Of a stretch of 22,255 bases of DNA, positions 20,545 through 22,255 are shown in pieces. The notes beneath the pieces were generated by a model. It saw only the letters and a program-made list of their open reading frames with translations. It was not told where the DNA came from and did not search any database. Within the stretch, counting starts at the first letter, position 1, and each line of letters opens with the position of its first letter. The stretch is from JAWKHR01 sp041394725. GTDB lineage: Bacteria > Acidobacteriota > Vicinamibacteria > Vicinamibacterales > SCN-69-37. The translations under genes and the position numbers were made by a program. The stretch is taken from contig JAWKHR010000076.1 in assembly GCA_041394725.1 (NCBI GenBank), positions 1-22,255 on the forward strand, in the 5' to 3' direction.

Positions 20545-20772
20545 GTGAGCTCCCCTGCGATCCCGCGCCACCGCGTCGTCGTGAACGGCCTCGGGCAGTA
20601 CTCGCTGCAGCCCGGGTTCCTGCCGCTCGCGCCCGGCTGGCGCGACGCGGGGTTCACCGGATCCGAGGACGACTGCCTGGCGTACATCCGCGAACACTGG
20701 ACCGACATGACGCCCGCGTCGGTCCGGCGGGCGCGCGCGGCCGCGACCCGCGATTCCGGCCCGGTCGCATGA
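20545..20772 (+). CDS. Divergent MbtH-like protein
   Basis: This 75-residue protein has a GTG start with GGGAG eight bases upstream. It aligns with the MbtH signature N-x-E-x-Q-x-S-x-W-P...W...L-x-x-I...WTD-x-R-P-x-S-L as N14..Q18-Y-S20..P23, GW32, CLAYI (44-48), W52-T-D, TPASV. Three signature residues differ: Glu to Leu16, Trp to Gln22 and Arg to Thr56. By family knowledge MbtH proteins bind and activate NRPS adenylation domains, and the two first tryptophans form the pocket for an adenylation-domain Ala, so the Gln22 change is notable. Its stop overlaps the PKS start (ATGA). It implies an adenylation domain encoded nearby, outside the window or later in the same megasynthase. Confidence 0.82.
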   Translation: MSSPAIPRHRVVVNGLGQYSLQPGFLPLAPGWRDAGFTGSEDDCLAYIREHWTDMTPASVRRARAAATRDSGPVA

Positions 20773-22255
20773 CCCGCCATCACCCCTTGCCCGACGGCGC
20801 TTCGCCCCAGGCGACGCGCGAGCCGATTGCCATCGTCGGCCTCGGCTGCCGCCTGCCCGGCGCCGACTCCGTCGAGGCGTTCTGGTCGCTGCTCGTCTCG
20901 GGCGGCCAGGCGATCGGGGAGATCCCGCGCGACCGCTTCGACGTGGATGCGCTGTTCGACGCCACGCCGGCGACGCCCGGTCACATCATGAGCCGCTGGG
21001 GCGGGTTCCTCGACGGGCTCGACCGGTTCGACGCGGGGTTCTTCGGGATCGCGCCGCGCGAGGCGGACCGGCTCGATCCGCAGCAGCGGCTGCTGCTCGA
21101 GGCGGGCTGGCACGCGCTGGAGGACGCGGGGCACGTGCGCCGCGCGGATCCGGCGCTCGACGCGCGCACCGGGGTGTTCGTCGGCCTGTGGCTGAGCGAG
21201 TACGAGGCGCGGCTGTTCCGCGATCCCGGCGCGATCGACTTCCACATGACGCTCGGCAGCGGCCGGTACTCGGCGTCGGGCCGGCTGAGCTACGCGTTCG
21301 GCTTCGAGGGGCCGAGCCTGACGATCGACACCGCGTGCTCGTCGTCGCTGGTCGCGGTCCATCTGGCGTGCCGGAGCCTGTGGTCGGGCGAATGCGAGAT
21401 GGCGATCGCGGGCGGCGCGAACGCGATTCTCGAGCCGTCGATCACGATTGCCTACTCGCAGTCGCGGATGATGGCGCCCGACGGCCGCTGCAAGTTCGGC
21501 GACGCGCGCGCGGACGGCTACGTCCGCAGCGACGGCGCCGGCGTCGTCGTGCTCAAGACGCTCTCGCGCGCGCGGGCGGACGGCGATCGCATCCACGCCG
21601 TCATCCACGGCGGCGCGGTGAACAACGACGGCGACACCGGCTTCCTGGCGACGCCGTCGCGCGCGGGGCAGGAGACGCTGCTGCGCCGCGCGTATGCCGA
21701 CGCGGGCGTCTCGCCGGGCGACGTGCGCTACGTGGAGGCGCACGGCACGGGCACGCGCGCGGGCGATCCGGTGGAACTCGGCGCGCTCGGCGCCGTGCTG
21801 GCCGAGGGGCGCGCGCCGGGGTCGCGGTGCCGCGTCGGGTCGGTGAAGACGAACATCGGGCACACGGAGGGCGCGGCGGGCGTCGCCGGGCTGATCAAGG
21901 TCGTGCTGTCGATCGCGCACCAGCAGCTGCCGGCGTCGCTCCACGTGGAGACGCCGACGCCCGAGGTGCCGTGGGCCGACCTGCCGATCGAGCTGCAGCG
22001 CCGGACCGGCCCGTGGCCGGCCGGCGACGGCCCGCTCCTCGCCGGCGTCAGCGCGTTCGGCATCGCCGGCACGAACGCCCACCTGGTGGTGGGGTCAGGT
22101 CTTGGATCGCAGCCTGACGGGGCCGACGATGACGAAAGTGAAATCAGCGGCGGCCTCCGCGCCCTGCTCCTGCCGGTCTCCTCGCATACGCCGGAGACCC
22201 TGGACGAGCGGCTCGGCGATTTCGCCGCCGCCGCGGAGGCCGGCACCCTGGCACC
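20769..22255 (+). CDS. Type I polyketide synthase, ketosynthase domain (partial)
   Basis: The frame from ATG 20769 is open to the window end (495 codons so far). Residues about 18-440 are a complete ketosynthase: EPIAIVGLGCRLPG start, LDPQQRLLLEAGWHALEDAG, and the catalytic triad Cys190 (DTACSSSL), His325 (EAHGTGT) and His365 (NIGHTEGAAG). The domain ends at GVSAFGIAGTNAHLVV. All catalytic residues are present, so it extends chains rather than being a KSQ loading domain. The stretch after about 445 (LLPVSSHTPETLDERLGDFA) is the linker that normally precedes an acyltransferase. Only 17 residues come before the KS and no docking domain is evident. It is translationally coupled to the MbtH-like gene. 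The product is not predictable from a single KS. Confidence 0.95.
   Translation, partial: MTRHHPLPDGASPQATREPIAIVGLGCRLPGADSVEAFWSLLVSGGQAIGEIPRDRFDVDALFDATPATPGHIMSRWGGFLDGLDRFDAGFFGIAPREADRLDPQQRLLLEAGWHALEDAGHVRRADPALDARTGVFVGLWLSEYEARLFRDPGAIDFHMTLGSGRYSASGRLSYAFGFEGPSLTIDTACSSSLVAVHLACRSLWSGECEMAIAGGANAILEPSITIAYSQSRMMAPDGRCKFGDARADGYVRSDGAGVVVLKTLSRARADGDRIHAVIHGGAVNNDGDTGFLATPSRAGQETLLRRAYADAGVSPGDVRYVEAHGTGTRAGDPVELGALGAVLAEGRAPGSRCRVGSVKTNIGHTEGAAGVAGLIKVVLSIAHQQLPASLHVETPTPEVPWADLPIELQRRTGPWPAGDGPLLAGVSAFGIAGTNAHLVVGSGLGSQPDGADDDESEISGGLRALLLPVSSHTPETLDERLGDFAAAAEAGTLA
22091..22118. repeat. Possible REP-like half-palindrome inside the KS-AT linker
   Basis: GGGGTCAGGTCTTGG starts at 22091 and is followed by an inverse GTCAGG/CCTGAC arm (22094-22099 with 22113-22118). 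The motif resembles palindromes linked to REP-associated tyrosine transposases in several phyla. It stays in frame in the PKS linker. This is a resemblance from memory and weakly supported. Confidence 0.25.

Noticed and set aside
20520..22082. 520-codon open frame on the minus strand
   Set aside because: It lies antisense to the MbtH-like and PKS genes, whose products have clear catalytic motifs; the minus reading is Arg/Asp/Ala low-complexity.

Overview
The window is GC-rich and gene-dense and comes from a bacterium, most likely an Acidobacteriota of the Vicinamibacteria type. That placement is inference. It rests on a membrane-anchored regulator whose N-terminal helix-turn-helix (NGWKEIATYLGKSVRSAQRW) is typical of that phylum, on a PEP-CTERM protein, a DUF885 peptidase and many small regulatory genes, and on third-codon positions that are nearly all G or C. 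No rRNA, tRNA, CRISPR array or insertion sequence was recognised.

Layout, left to right. The 3' end of an unknown gene (1-96) is followed by a VapBC-type toxin-antitoxin pair (289-863). The pair has a 37-bp operator-like palindrome and lies between exact 18-bp direct repeats. Next come a secreted DUF885 metallopeptidase with two compensating frameshifts (minus strand), a PEP-CTERM beta-propeller-like protein with its own terminator and a sigma-54-like promoter (minus), a DinB-family protein (minus), a divergent AraC regulator (plus) and a GNAT acetyltransferase (minus). From 6893 to 10386 there are small genes (a basic coiled-coil protein, a Cys/His protein, a DUF883/ElaB-like membrane protein), a large cloverleaf-like inverted-repeat element (8169-8324), and a J-domain protein translationally coupled to an LLM-family flavin oxidoreductase. 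A G-rich tandem repeat separates these from the next block.

From 17219 down to 10598 five minus-strand genes form one operon. Three of the four internal junctions are 4-base ATGA overlaps. All five products look exported or membrane-bound. Two are tandem paralogues with a trypsin-like domain whose putative His/Asp/Ser triad has identical numbering (62/92/167); one carries two C-terminal beta-rich repeats and the other a pentapeptide-repeat domain plus an unrecognised C-terminal domain. The other three match nothing I recognise. A membrane-anchored HTH regulator lies directly upstream on the same strand, with a 12-bp inverted repeat between it and the operon. This operon is the best candidate here for an undescribed cell-envelope system.

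The right end (18874 onward, plus strand) holds a small SpoT/MESH1-like alarmone hydrolase and then, after an AT-richer control region with tandem palindromes and a good promoter, the start of a natural-product cluster: a type II thioesterase, a divergent MbtH-like protein and a type I polyketide synthase ketosynthase that runs off the window. MbtH proteins serve NRPS adenylation domains, so a hybrid NRPS-PKS cluster probably continues beyond the edge.

Four likely frameshifts fall in three genes. Either the assembly carries indel errors or several secreted/regulatory genes are decaying; read data would decide. Intergenic spaces carry several families of degenerate repeats.
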